Below, one piece after another: positions 25,001 to 36,643 of a DNA stretch of 64,000 nucleotides. The translations under genes and the position numbers were made by a program. The stretch is taken from assembly GCA_951799445.1 (NCBI GenBank), contig OX637287.1, positions 53,535,724 to 53,599,723 on the forward strand, given 5' to 3'. Position 1 is the stretch's first letter, and each line of letters begins with the position of its first letter. The stretch comes from Pseudisothecium myosuroides. Taxonomy: Eukaryota; Streptophyta; Bryopsida; Hypnales; Lembophyllaceae. The notes beneath the pieces were generated by a model. It was given only the letters and a program-made list of their open reading frames with translations, was not told the DNA's origin and made no database searches.

Positions 25001-28000
25001 CTTGCCCTCTCTTTCAACTTTGCTTTTGACATTGCACGTCTTGACAATCGCTAATTGATTCTGGTGTAATGTACTCCAGGCCTTCACCAAAGGTGTTGAC
25101 AAGGAAATGGTCTGCTTGATGGCCGCTCGGGCATCGAGAATGGAGAATCAAGATGCTATTGATGCAGCTATTGTTGGATGCTTAGCTGACCCCAAAGAGG
25201 TCTGAACTTTACCCCCTAAAGGAGCAAGAGATCTTAAAGATCTTGGCTGGTTATTGGACTCACACGGGAACTTTCTTTTGTTCGGTTTTATTTCTTTCTT
25301 TTGTTCAATTTTCTTCATTGATTGTCGGGATATTTAATTACGACCGTCCGAAGTATAATATCACAATATGGTCAGTGGAATGGGTCATTCTATTACTATG
25401 AACTCTTGATACTATAGGATTAATTTGTCGTGGTTTGTATAGACTTCTGTCTGAGTTCCCTTTTTTTGTGCTTTATGGCAGGCACGTGCCGGTATTCAAG
25501 AGTTGCACTTTCTTCCCTTCAACCCTGTCGACAAGCGAACGGCCATCACTTACATTGACAGTAATGATGGCAATTGGTACCGATCCAGCAAGGGAGCTCC
25601 AGAGCAGATTCTGGATCTAGCACACAACAAATCCGAGATTGCCGCCCGAGTGCACTCCATTATTGATAAGTTTGCGGAGCGTGGTCTTCGTTCTTTGGCT
25701 GTGGCCAGGCAGGCAAGTGTTTGTATACCTTTTTGTCTACCGTTTTGCATATCAAGACAATGATTTATGCATTTTCTACCGATTTCAGTTACAAGGGGTA
25801 GTTTGAGCTGGTGGTCTCTGGTGAGAAGTGAATTCCTTGGAAGGGAATTTGCCTTAGAATTCTGAATCATCTACTGGAAACTAACTATGCTTTCATTCTC
25901 CTTTACAGGAAGTTCCTGAGAAGGACAGAGAGAGCTCTGGTAGCCGTTGGGAATTCCTGGGGTTGATGCCCCTTTTTGACCCTCCCCGACATGATAGTGC
26001 TGAGACTATTCGCAGGGCTTTGAACTTGGGTGTTAGTGTGAAAATGATTACCGGTACGCCAGAATTAATTGTTTTCGGGATCTAGTTTGATTTTTCCATG
26101 TATTGGCTCTAGTCCTCTTGGGTTTTCTCTTGGGTTTCGTAGGAATAGGCAATTTTTTATGGCTATAAACGTGATGCACTAGTGGTTCTACCTTTAAAAT
26201 CTAACCAGGATAGGTTCAGAAACTAAGTAGGGCAGGTCGAATTTTGTACACGTGCAGAAATCTTTGTCATTTTGATGGATAATTGCGTATTTAATGGAAG
26301 TTGCCTTTAGTTATCTGATCCAAAGCACGATGACATGTTCTCAGGTGATCAGCTTGCCATCGGAAAGGAAACAGGTCGCCGCCTGGGCATGGGAACTAAC
26401 ATGTACCCTTCATCTTCTCTACTGGGGGCTCACAAAGATGAAAGCATTGCGGCTCTGCCTATAGACGAGCTCATTGAGAAGGCTGATGGCTTTGCAGGCG
26501 TCTTCCCAGGCAAGGATTACTAAATTGTGCAATCAATTATTAGTGGATCTGTCCGCTATGTGGAGTGTGAAGTGTTTTTTTACTTATTGTTGTGCTCTTC
26601 AATGTCAAGGTGTATGATTGCTGACTGTCTCTGGTATCTTGTGCAGAGCACAAATACGAGATTGTCAGGAGGTTGCAGGAGAAGAAGCACATAGTTGGTA
26701 TGACTGGTGATGGTGTGAATGATGCTCCCGCCTTGAAGAAAGCAGACATTGGTATTGCCGTAGCTGATGCCACGGACGCTGCTCGTAGTGCCTCTGACAT
26801 TGTGCTGACCGAGCCTGGGCTTAGCGTGATTATCAGTGCTGTGTTGACCAGTCGAGCTATTTTCCAGCGAATGAAGAACTACACCGTGAGTTCCACATCT
26901 CTACAGTAACACTACAGTGTCCGTCACAGGTTGTATTTTTTTTATTGAGCTTTAAGTGAGCTAGGTGAGATTCTCGGGTGTTTTCTATCTTCCAAATGGT
27001 ATGACAATTTTTTGGTTGAAATTCTGGTGCATGTGCAGATCTACGCTGTTTCCATCACCATTCGTATAGTTGTAAGTGATCGCTTCAAACCCCCGAGTCT
27101 TTTTGTACTTTTTTTCTTATGGCTCAATGCTACTCCTTCATGCTTTGAAATCCTGTGACTATGTGTTGCATTATATTGCTGGGCTAGGAAGATTGGGGCA
27201 TCTTCTGTGACTGTTTTCAATTCGAAGTATAAATTTGGTTGGAATTGTTCTACAGGTTGGCTTTTTGCTGCTGGCATTGATCTGGAAGTTCGACTTTTCC
27301 CCCTTCATGGTTCTTGTTATTGCCATCCTCAATGATGGTATGTGTTTCATACTCCAGTCTGTTTCATGGTTCCGGCAACCTGTGGAATTAAATTGTTTTT
27401 TTTATTCCAGATGTTTCTTCGCCAAATCTTCTCACTGTTCAATTATGTACAGGTACTATTATGACCATCTCAAAGGATCGTGTCAAGCCGTCGCCTCTAC
27501 CAGACAGCTGGAAGTTGAGGGAAATTTTCTCCATCGGTGTGGTGCTCGGGACGTACTTGGCGTTGATGACAGTTTTGTTCTTCTGGCTCATGCATGAGAC
27601 TCACTTTTTCTCTGTGAGTGACTTTCTACATTTCCTCGTCACAGTTGAACTCTTTCAAGTTGGGGGAGCTGACCTTGTTTCATATTAAAAAAAAGGGGTG
27701 AATTGAATAAGATCAGCTGTTGGCCAGGCTTATCTGTGGCTCAATCTCGAATTTGAAAGTGTTGAATTTAAGATGAGCACCGCACACTTGAACCACTTTT
27801 CTCTTTTCTTTCCTACTTTCTTACTAATGGTGGTCACTGGATGAATGCAGGACCGATTTGGGGTGAAAGAGATCGGCTGGAGCCAGAGCCGAATGACAGC
27901 CGCTGTGTATCTGCAAGTTAGTATCATCAGTCAGGCTCTCATCTTCGTCACACGTTCACGAAGCTGGTCCTTCATGGAGAGACCCGGCGCTCTGCTTATG

Positions 28001-28906
28001 TCTGCCTTTGTGGTCGCTCAGCTGGTAAGAGAGAGCCCTGTCCATGCCCATGCTCAAATGCGTTGTGAAATCTACAGTAGATAGCTTACATAACAGAGAC
28101 TAGTAGCGGGCCGTTTGGCTCAATACCAATCTGAAGATAATCATCGTTATTTCTGTTGCACAGGTCGCCACGTTCATTGCAGTGTATGCCAACTGGGGCT
28201 TCGCCCACATCCGAGGCATTGGCTGGGGTTGGGCTGGAGTCATCTGGCTATTCTCCATTGTCACATACTTGCCTTTGGATATCATCAAGTTCGCAGTTCG
28301 GTTCATTCAAAGTGGAAAGGCCTGGGATAACCTCATTGAGAGCAAGGTATGGACTAACTCTGGGTGAACATTGCCTGTGCTCTCTACATCTCTCACCTGG
28401 GAACTGTTCAATTGAAGTTGAACCAAGTTTCAACTGGATTTGAACTCCATCAGTGCCAGACTTGGGCCCCTTGATGGTTACTTCCTTGGATCAACACTTT
28501 CAATTTAATGTTATGCGTGGTAGCTCTTCCAACCGCTTTCTGCCCTGGTGTCTGGCACAGGCCCTGCTTGTTATTGCATGAACAAGAAGCTAATCATATC
28601 CTCCTGTCTTGTGTGCGACAGACGGCGTTCACGAGACAGAAGGACTTCGGAAAGGAAGCCCGAGAGGCGCAGTGGGCTCATGCCCAGAGGACCTTACACG
28701 GACTGCACCCTCCAGAGTCCAAGGACGAGCCAGGCATGCCCAGCGGCACCGCCCACCGGGAGTTGGGCGACATGGCGGACCAGGCCAAGCGGAGGGCGGA
28801 GATTGCCAGGCTACGAGAGCTCAACACTCTCAAGGGCCATGTGGAGTCTGTGGTGCGTCTCAAGAATCTGGACATCAACATGATTCAGCAGTCGTATACG
28901 GTATAA
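22077..28906 (+). CDS. Plasma-membrane H+-ATPase (P3A proton pump), gene 1, complete, 18 exons
   Basis: ATP-driven proton export across the plasma membrane, energising nutrient uptake and cell expansion. Exons: 22077-22166, 23082-23201, 23391-23489, 23646-23918, 24038-24217, 24552-24758, 24871-24990, 25080-25199, 25482-25712, 25909-26053, 26345-26509, 26647-26885, 27039-27071, 27256-27337, 27453-27613, 27851-28024, 28164-28346, 28622-28906; all joins stay in frame and give 968 residues, the family size. Visible motifs: TGES (198-201, actuator), PTVL-type TM4, phosphorylated Asp345 in DKTGTLT, KGAPEQ (440-445, nucleotide binding), FDPPR (503-507), GDGVND (604-609), and Asp701 in TM6, matching the proton-binding Asp684 of Arabidopsis AHA2. 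Ten membrane segments can be placed (about 79-100 through 837-857). The C-terminal R domain keeps RTLHG (Thr898) and ends QQSYTV; Thr967 is the expected 14-3-3 switch. The start is the first ATG giving the conserved NNETVDL stretch; the N-terminus is about 16 residues longer than in AHA2. Introns 9 and 11 begin GC. Function is by family homology; exon borders were read by eye. Confidence 0.96.
25713..25908 (+). other. GC-AG intron 9 of gene 1
   Basis: The exon ends ...AVARQ with CAG and the intron opens GCAAGT, the typical strong GC donor; the acceptor is TTTACAG before EVPEK. The join gives the spacing expected for the family (ARQ + two residues + PEK). Gene 2 has the same GC donor at the equivalent site. 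An alternative GT six bases downstream would insert Ala-Ser. Confidence 0.8.
26510..26646 (+). other. GC-AG intron 11 of gene 1
   Basis: The codon for Glu584 is split after its first base. The donor reads CAG then GCAAGG, so the intron starts GC; gene 2 has an ordinary GTATGC donor at the same place. Retention would add a few codons and stop at 26521-26523, truncating the pump within the P domain. Confidence 0.8.
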
Positions 28907-30059
28907 AAGAAAAAGGAGAAGTTTTAGAAGTATTATTCCTCCTTTTTCCCTAGCACAGAACAACCTTTTTCCCCTTCTTTTTTCCCTTTATATAGTTCCT
29001 CCATCACATAAAGAAGCTCACTGGAACTCGTGTTGACAGAGATGGCATTATTGCCGTGGCTTGTAGAATAGAGATGCAGCGTAATCTTCACATAGATGAT
29101 GGGAGGAGAACTAACACAACCGATCCCCCCAAAAACACTAAATGACGCACATCCCATCAGGACTTCAGGAGCCCTTTTTAGAGTGTGGACACTGATGAGG
29201 TGGTTTTGAAATAAATGTAAACGAAGAAACCAGCGGGCTTTGGAGATGTGTGCAAGTTAAAGACGAAACTTTTGAGATCCCATTAGAATGGGCAGGCAGA
29301 GTTGATGTAGGGAATTTGTAGTTTTTTGTAGGGTTTTGCTACTACCAAGGAGAGCATGCAATGTGAGTTTTGAGTGGAAACACTCGTGTCTCCTCTTTCT
29401 CCTCCAATGAATTATCACAGTTACTGGCATTTTCCATCAAGTCTGTCTGGCGCAAAATGTTTCCATTCTGTACTGATTCATTCTGATTTGTAAGGTTGAG
29501 AGTATGAAATTGGTGAGGGAATTGATCTTCTAGCAGACCATCAGTGTCTACCATCAGCAACTTCGTACTAGGCTGGTGTAAGCAGAACTTGGCTAGGTCT
29601 CTCTGGTCTCGAAGTATAAGCATTTAAGGGAGATGGGACTCTAGTGTCCTGCAATGGTGGTCTACTGTCTGCCCATGGCGTTGTTTTAACCCTCGAGCTT
29701 CTTACTGATTATTGACAAGTTAGGAGCCTCGAGAGCAGAAGTAATGCTAAGTTACATTCTATCACTCACATGTCTGAATCATTCAATGGCCAAGCAAAGA
29801 AAAGACAATTGAACCGAGTGTCTTGCAGCTGAAGTTGTCCCCACTAACTTAGCTCTTGTGAGACGAGCAACTTTCTGGAACACAATCCTCGAGGGTCGTT
29901 GAAGTTGCATAGAAATGATGAAATTGTTCTTCAACTTACCAATAAATGGATTACTTTCATCCAATTCTTCGTGGACAAGATTGCAAATCCGCACCTTCAA
30001 GTTCAAATTAAGTCAGATTAGTTATTTTCTGATTTTTTAAAGAAAACATAAACATGCCA
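28907..30059 (+). other. 3' flank of H+-ATPase gene 1
   Basis: 3' untranslated region to at least the AATAAA at 29210, then non-coding sequence. A 93-codon minus frame (29342-29623) has no recognisable family. Confidence 0.45.
29210..29215 (+). terminator. Candidate polyadenylation signal of gene 1
   Basis: AATAAA about 300 bases after the gene 1 stop codon, a plausible plant 3' UTR length. No second signal was seen nearby; the cleavage site is unknown. Confidence 0.4.
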
Positions 30060-30562
30060 TGGAGAACAACGTCCGTTGGGGCCTCATCTCCGTTTTGACT
30101 CTACCCTTTGCATTTTCGGTTCGTCACTACCCCAAAGATATCTTGGCCTTCGAACCATCTGGTCCCTCTTGTGTGGGTCTTCCCTTCAGTTAATCTGGAT
30201 TGCCCGGAACAACAAGGTTTTCTCCCAAACTTAGTGGCCATAGGGTTTACTTCAACAAGTTCTATGGGAAGCTTTGTTGGATGCGGGGTGGGCGGCTCAA
30301 ATTACAAGGCTAGTCATAAACTTCATTAGGTTGTAGACATTTGGGCCAATTTTGACATGATGTGACTCCACTTGCCGGTTCTTGCCTCTCATTTTGGTGA
30401 CCTTATAAGGTCCCTCCTATCTGATTTTTGTAGTCTTTAACTAGTTTCCTTTTGGTTCCTTCTTTTTTCATGCTTATTATCTCTTCATTGTCCAGCCTTC
30501 TCGCTTGGCTATCTTATAAGTGGTTTTTTTTTTTAATGAAGTGGGTTTAAAAAACAAATAAA
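30060..30562 (+). pseudogene. 5'-truncated LINE (L1-type) remnant, zf-RVT region
   Basis: One frame at about 30125-30230 reads ...WSLLCG...LIWIARNNKVFS..., the C-terminal zf-RVT signature of plant L1 ORF2 (tryptophans plus IW-x-A-RN-x-x-F), then stops. A 3' untranslated region follows with the TGTCCAGCCTTCT block and an A-rich tail (30550-30567) running into TA/TG microsatellites. No intact reverse transcriptase remains. Plus-strand relic of a retrotransposon. Confidence 0.65.
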
Positions 30563-30567
30563 TAAAT

Positions 30568-30610
30568 ATATATATATATATATATATATATTTGTGTGTG
30601 TGTGTGTGAG
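30568..30610 (+). repeat. (TA)n then (TG)n microsatellite
   Basis: About 12 TA units followed by about 8 TG units, directly after the A-rich tail of the LINE remnant, a common birthplace of microsatellites. Confidence 0.9.
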
Positions 30611-32172
30611 TGAAGTGTATTTAACCTTGGAAGGACTTTGAGGCCTCAAAATGGCCTTTGAATTACTATTAAGATTTCTATAGAAATGAGCAATGCACTT
30701 GAGGTAAACCAGCCTATGACAGGCACAACAAGTCGTTTGCCATTAGCCAAAAAAATTTAATTTCTCTCCTTACAAAGAAAAATGTGAAATGAAGAGAGCA
30801 ATTGAAATTTTAATTTTTGGACAAAGTGTGGATTTGTTATGAATTTTTGAAGTTTGTTGCCCAATTAGTCCAAAAGAGTCTTTAGGCTACCCCAAATCCA
30901 GCAAAAAGAATATCCATAATAGTCATCTTACCACCTAAAGCAATCACAATATTTCCTGCCTAACATAGCCACAACATCAAGGAATAACAAAAAAACCTTG
31001 CTTTGATGAATTTACACTAAAGAGGTAGAAGTTCCTAAAGCAGTCACTACTAACTCCATCACCATCACCCAAGATATTGGTTTTGGCCACTAACCACCCT
31101 AATGAAGTCCTAATGTCATTTATTAGATGGGTTGATGTAAGACTCTAATGGGTCACTCTCTAGGTGTCTACCATAAGTGGTTTGCTTGTCAAAAGTTGGT
31201 TTGCCTTATTGGTCGCTAAATCGGATCATTTTTGGCTAAATGCCTTGGTGATAGGTCTTGTCTTTTTAAGTTTGAATACTTGCGACTTTTTATTCTTAAA
31301 CCTTGATTTTCACATTCCAATTATTTATTTTTGTTTTTCAATCAATCTATTTGTATAAAACTTTCCAAATCTAGTTTCTATTCTACATGGTATCCCATAG
31401 TCATCACAAAGTTTAGACCTTATGGTTTGTCATTAGTTATCATGTGGTTATCGTTGTTTCATGGGTTTGCACGTTAATTACTTTATTGCATCATTATGAT
31501 GCATTACTTCGCATCGTTACAATGCAGTTGTAAGTAATGCATTGTAACAATGCGATAACGATGCGAAGTAATGCATCGTAATGATTCGATAAATTGTAAT
31601 TAACGTGTGAACCCATGAAACAACGATAACCACATGATAAACCGTAGGGTCTAAACTTTGTGATGGTGTCCTATTGGTACATGTTTGAAGAATTCCAAAA
31701 CCATATTCTAAAGGATCTAATTACTTTACAACCATGTTGTGCTATATTTAACCTTCAAAGGTATATTTTGTGTCCTTTGCGCCTTCTACCTATAGAATAA
31801 CGATAATCATGAGAGATGTCGTAAACAGTTCTTTTCAAAAATTGTTGCATTTTTTCATTCCTCCTTGCAAAAGATTGAATTGCTTTGAAATTTTCATCAC
31901 TTGTGGGAGATCACTATAGACCGGTAGGTGTTTGATAAGGTGGAGGACGCTTCATTGTGAGGTTGTCCGAGAGAGAGAGGTTGAGTTCATAGCAGCATTG
32001 TGCGCAGAGTCATTTGTCATGAGTTGTTTTCCTTCTTGTCGGCCTTAGAAATATTGTAGCAAATTCCTTGGGCTGCCCCCCTAAGGAACAAAAATGTCCT
32101 TTAAGGGTCAAAGTTGAAGACATTCTACAAGCATTGGTTAAACCTGTAAGGTTGGGCCCATCACTACTAATT
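30611..32172. other. AT-rich non-coding DNA around the 31.4 kb foldback
   Basis: Outside the foldback (31402-31665) there are only short frames with no similarity I recognise. Confidence 0.4.
31402..31665. mobile_element. Foldback (long inverted repeat) element
   Basis: Arms of about 110-120 bp meet near 31535; the outer ends are CATCACAAAG / CTTTGTGATG. The centre is rich in ATGCATTAC/GTAATGCAT-type sub-repeats. No flanking target duplication could be fixed. MITE-like; transcription would give a long hairpin RNA. Confidence 0.65.
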
Positions 32173-33114
32173 TTAACCCCTAAAGGACCGTTGTCCCTTC
32201 GGGGGACAAATGCGTTTTCGGGCAGGTGCCTACGGGCTGAAATTTTCTTGTGATTTTTTGAAACTTTTTTTGGAGATAGAAAAACTGATAAGCTTTGTGG
32301 GAATATAATTTTTTTCACAATCGGTGCCCGGGAAAAAAGGTTATGACCAAATAAGCTCAAAACAGGGGACGGTGGGCAGCCCGGGCAGCAAAAAAAAAAT
32401 GGACAAAAATTTGAATTTTTTTTTTTAATATTTTTTTTCTCATAGATTATATTTTTGTTTATCCGGAAAGCTTTGATTCATTTCATTTGGATATGTTATG
32501 AGAAAGTTATGGACATTCTTGTTTTTCGGGCAGTTAGAGCATCTTCTTGAAAAAAATAACTTGTAGGATTCATTTCCGAATGCAATCTTTCAAATTTTTC
32601 AATTTTTTTTTTTTTGCATGGTTAGTTTAGTTTCTAAAACAATCTCATCATTGGGATTAGTGAATTTTAATTCCATCTAAGAGATATTAATATTTTAGAT
32701 TTTCCTTCTATCTTGTACTTACTTCTACGTAACAATTTTTTTAAGAATGATAATTAAGTTTTTTTGAATTTCTTTTTTTTTCCTAGACTCTCAACTCAAT
32801 TCTCCTCTATAAGGATTTAAAGCTCAAAACTCTGTAGTGCAAAAAATTTTAATTAAAAATGTTTAAAGTCAAAAATTCTAGTCCCGCAATGTGCTGAAAA
32901 ACTTGTTTTTTTCACTTTAAACGTAGGTATCTTGCAATCTGTGCGGTCAAAAATTTTGAAAATTTTTCCACACATTCTCATACTAGTTAGGTATAAGATC
33001 CTACGGTTAGATTTGCAAAAAAAATATTTTTCAATTTTTTTTACTGTTTGCTATAGAAATGGCAGTTTTCACTGTTTTTTGGCAGAAAAAAGGCCTCAGT
33101 CCTTTAGGGGTTAA
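32173..33114 (+). mobile_element. TTAA-bounded TIR element, copy B
   Basis: 942 bp with TTAACCCCTAAAGG at the left end and its inverse at the right. The subterminal hairpin TTGTCCC/GGGACAA is intact. Very similar along its whole length to copy C, indicating recent common origin. No coding capacity recognised. Confidence 0.78.
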
Positions 33115-36067
33115 GACTCAACTATCATCACTCTGTTTGCTTCCATTTTGCAACTAGATATGAATGAAAATTTTTAAATCTATTTTTTAGAGATGGAGTC
33201 ATATGTCTAATACAAGTTACTATTTTTTTTTTTAAATTGGGTAAAATTTGAAATTATTGTAAATTTTTTTAAGAAAAGAATCAAGAAAATTCATATCAAA
33301 TACAAAATATACTCAAAAAATGTGAAGTTTTCACCATAGATGTATATTATAGTGCAAAACATCATGGTATAAAAACCAAAGTTATTGTATCACTCTAAAA
33401 TTATAGAATAAAAAACCATGGTTATAGGTCCAAAGTTTATATTGCTATAAAATATCAAAATTTATGAATTTTTCAAAATTTACAATTGGAGTAGAAATTG
33501 CACTTGATTAGTTTCATTTCATTAGTTGAACTCAAATTCAGAAAACATCATTTTTATGACTAAAATTAACATCAAGACAAAATAGCAAAAAGTGGCCCAA
33601 ATACACTACAAGTGTGATTTGTGGATTGAGCATCTTCTTCTTTAGAAAAGTCAATAAGATCCTAATAAGGGACTTTGCACTACTATTCACTGAAAATGTA
33701 CTCAAGTACCCTCCAAATAAATAAATTGGATGAAAAATATTTTTTCCCATCCTATGCGGTGCCAAGTAAAGTCATTCATTGGACTCTTAGTGTCCGCATC
33801 AACGCTACAGGGTTAAGGTCATCTTGATTACACTTCATCATGAACCTGCTTGAAACAAATGGGGGGCGGACAAAATCAAGCTTAATTACCTTACATTATT
33901 TTATAAAACCTCATTGCTATACCAAATCTCCAAGTTGTTTTATATTTAGAAACATAGTGACAACAGTAGAATATATGTTTTAAAGATTATTATATTTCAA
34001 TTGGATTAAAAACTAGATTCAAGAAGCATAACTTTTTTAGTTTTGATTAGAAGCAAAAAAGAAATTGTTTTGAATGTCAGTCTAGTTTAAAGAACAAAAA
34101 CAAAAAAAACAATAAATTTCACTAAATTCTATGTTCATTTTTAAAAATAATATCTTGTATAAAATCAAAGAATAATTTAATATGAGTTGAACTAATTTCA
34201 ACAATGTAGATACACCATTAGAAATTGGATGAAAATTTATATTCTTTGTCATGTAAGGTAGAGTATGCTAGAACTATCCATATACTCTATAAGCGTCCTC
34301 TAACATTGGGATACATATTAGAAGTTTCAATGTACCCACAATGCACATTTCAGGATGGGAACAATGGTGGAGCCCCCCACAATTCCAAATTAAAAAAATT
34401 CATAACTGATATAATAAGAGTCTTCAAAAATTTATTTAAAGTGAGTTTAATACAACTTCTCATCTTTCAATGAAAATTTATTGAAAAATGATTTGAGATG
34501 TGTAATCCTTTTGAAAATTTGGATCAATGCTTAGAAGGAGACGGATTTTTTTAACACTCCACCTTGGATCTCCGTAGAGTCATCCATCTGCACCACCTAT
34601 TGTTGGGTTAAAAGTTGGACCTATGTTTTTACACACTCAAAAGCACATGAAATCAACATTAAATCAACATTCAGGATTTTTTTGAATTTTACCATCTATT
34701 TTACTTTAATTTCCATATTGAATCATTTTTTCAAGTAGCAAGTCCATTTTATCCCCTATTTTTCAAGTCTAAAAGAAATTTTATACGTTTTTTCACCAAA
34801 TTTTTTTCACTGTTTTCAAATTGCATTTGATTTTTTCCCCCAATTCCGCTGGCTAACAATGAACTAACTGGCGATTCTCCCCAAACATTGCAGTTTCTGC
34901 ACGACTTTCTCTTTGCTAGTTAGCCTGTGATTAGGGTCATTGGACGTGTCACTTTCTTGCCGAAGGTGCATGTTGAGTTTATTCGTACTACGGACTTGTT
35001 AGGAAGTACGCCAAGGACACAGAAAACGTAGGAAGAACGAGTCTTTTGCGAAATCAATGTGTACTGCTATCTTACAGTTTGTTTGATCAGGAAAGGCGAT
35101 TGAACCAAGTGTTTGGTACAACACATGACAATTATAAGAGACTGAGTAGGATTGTAACTGAAGGGCCATTTCCCCAGTGTTCCAAGTCCCAACGCAACAA
35201 GTTCCAACTCAAATTCTTGACATATCGTACCTGGCTATCAGGGTTGGCAAAAAAAATAACTCTAAAACACATGCTGGAATCAGTAAGGAGTTTTATTTTT
35301 GAAGGAAAAAAATTTATGGAGAAAATATGAAATTTGAAGGAATATTCTTATTTATAAAGCACATGTCAGATTTTTTTTCCCCAACTTTAATTGAATGTTA
35401 GGCATGAAGTGCCAGTTGTGATGGCCGCATATTATATACAAGGTCCATTTGTCAATCTATGGGCTAAAATTGTTTGTCATGTCGTGATGCAAATTGTTTG
35501 ATTTGTATGTAAAATAACATAATTTGGAGATGTATTATATACCCCCTTCTGTGAATGTATATTAGTATTAAGGATCAAATACAATATAATTTTGTGAAGC
35601 ATGTGAAGTTAGGCAAAGGTATATTCATATACCAAGATATGATCACAAGTGCAAGTTTAGGTTGTAGTTCCAAAGGGTGACCAACATAGTTTGTAACCAT
35701 TGTACATTTTACTACCTACAGTTGTTCCAATCCTTGAATCCAATCATTCTTCGCATGTCCTACAAGGAATAAATGTCTTCCTTTTAAGAATGAAGTGCAA
35801 GTCATAGGCAGTGGATGTCACATTGGGGGAATGAAGGTCACCTCCAAGTGTTGCTAGGTCAATATTTGGACACACAATGCACATACCATTGGCTTCTTGC
35901 TTGAACCAATTGCATTGTATTTTCAAGCTCAATGCCATATAAACAATTTATTAAATTTTGCGTGGTGTATATTACAAAAGCAAATGCATGCCCATCCTCA
36001 ATACTCATACATTTGTTCAACACAAAGATCAATGAAGGATTAGGACCTTTTTTCACAATTTGCACTC
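33115..36067. other. AT-rich non-coding DNA
   Basis: A 94-codon plus frame at 35046-35330 lies in a slightly GC-richer patch (34850-35230); its translation is basic and unrecognised. Otherwise nothing is seen. Confidence 0.35.
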
Positions 36068-36592
36068 TCACAAGGTGACTATATATGTGGAATTGCACCA
36101 ACTTTGCTTTCTGTATGCTTGAAGCAGCTCATGAAAACTGCTCATCAATGTCAGAAAAATCACAACATGTATACTGCATTCCGCTTGATAAATTAGAAGT
36201 TCACAAAAGGATTCATATGAATTGAATGATTTTTTGCTCACCTTCATACACATCATCGTATCCAAAAAATTAACGTTCCCACCCACGTGCAGTTTCTTAC
36301 CAGTAAGCTTAGATGCATCACTTCCAATGCAGCCTTGACTGAACTTTGAGCAAGTCCTGGACTGTTTCTGGAGCGTACCATCATCCTGCAAAGCTTCTTG
36401 TCTTGCAAGCCAACAGTAGGTGACACCATTTTGGGTCATTTCGTTGCTTCTCACATACTCTGACTGACTGAGGGCCACTTCACGCGCAGCGCCACCCGCA
36501 CTGGCAAGGAGATGGGGGCTGCTGCTGCTTCCGTGCAGTCTGTGCTTATCCCTGCCAAATGTCGTAGCCACGATCACTGCAGGCTCAGCCAC
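36068..36592 (-). CDS. Unrecognised 174-codon ORF, doubtful
   Basis: The longest single open frame in the window not antisense to a known exon. Its first third (36470-36592) is GC-rich with a low-complexity Ser/Ala/Gly stretch, unlike the AT-rich DNA around it, as a first exon might be. The rest has no domain, signal or membrane segment I recognise. It could be a first exon running into an intron, a decayed gene fragment, or chance. Confidence 0.2.
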   Translation of the reverse strand: MAEPAVIVATTFGRDKHRLHGSSSSPHLLASAGGAAREVALSQSEYVRSNEMTQNGVTYCWLARQEALQDDGTLQKQSRTCSKFSQGCIGSDASKLTGKKLHVGGNVNFLDTMMCMKVSKKSFNSYESFCELLIYQAECSIHVVIFLTLMSSFHELLQAYRKQSWCNSTYIVTL

Positions 36593-36643
36593 CTACTGTT
36601 AGTAGTTGTTCCTTGTATCTTCCAAAATTGGGACGTTCAAGGG

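Noticed and set aside
25713..25718. Reading the ARQ junction with a GT donor six bases into the intron, in both genes
   Set aside because: It would insert Ala-Ser into a stretch whose length is fixed in the family, and the GC donor context is close to ideal; kept only as an alternative.
22077..28906. Gene 1 as a pseudogene because of two GC donors
   Set aside because: All exons join in frame, every catalytic motif and the C-terminal switch are intact, and GC-AG introns are spliced normally in plants.
32010..32360. Minus-strand frame shared with 14919-15188
   Set aside because: The similarity comes from recent common origin of TTAA element copies A and B; copies C and D break the frame by indels, so it is not a maintained protein.
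32932..33114. 60-codon plus frame repeated at 38348-38530
   Set aside because: Same reason: it lies in the right end of near-identical copies B and C, is tiny, and is not open in the diverged copies.
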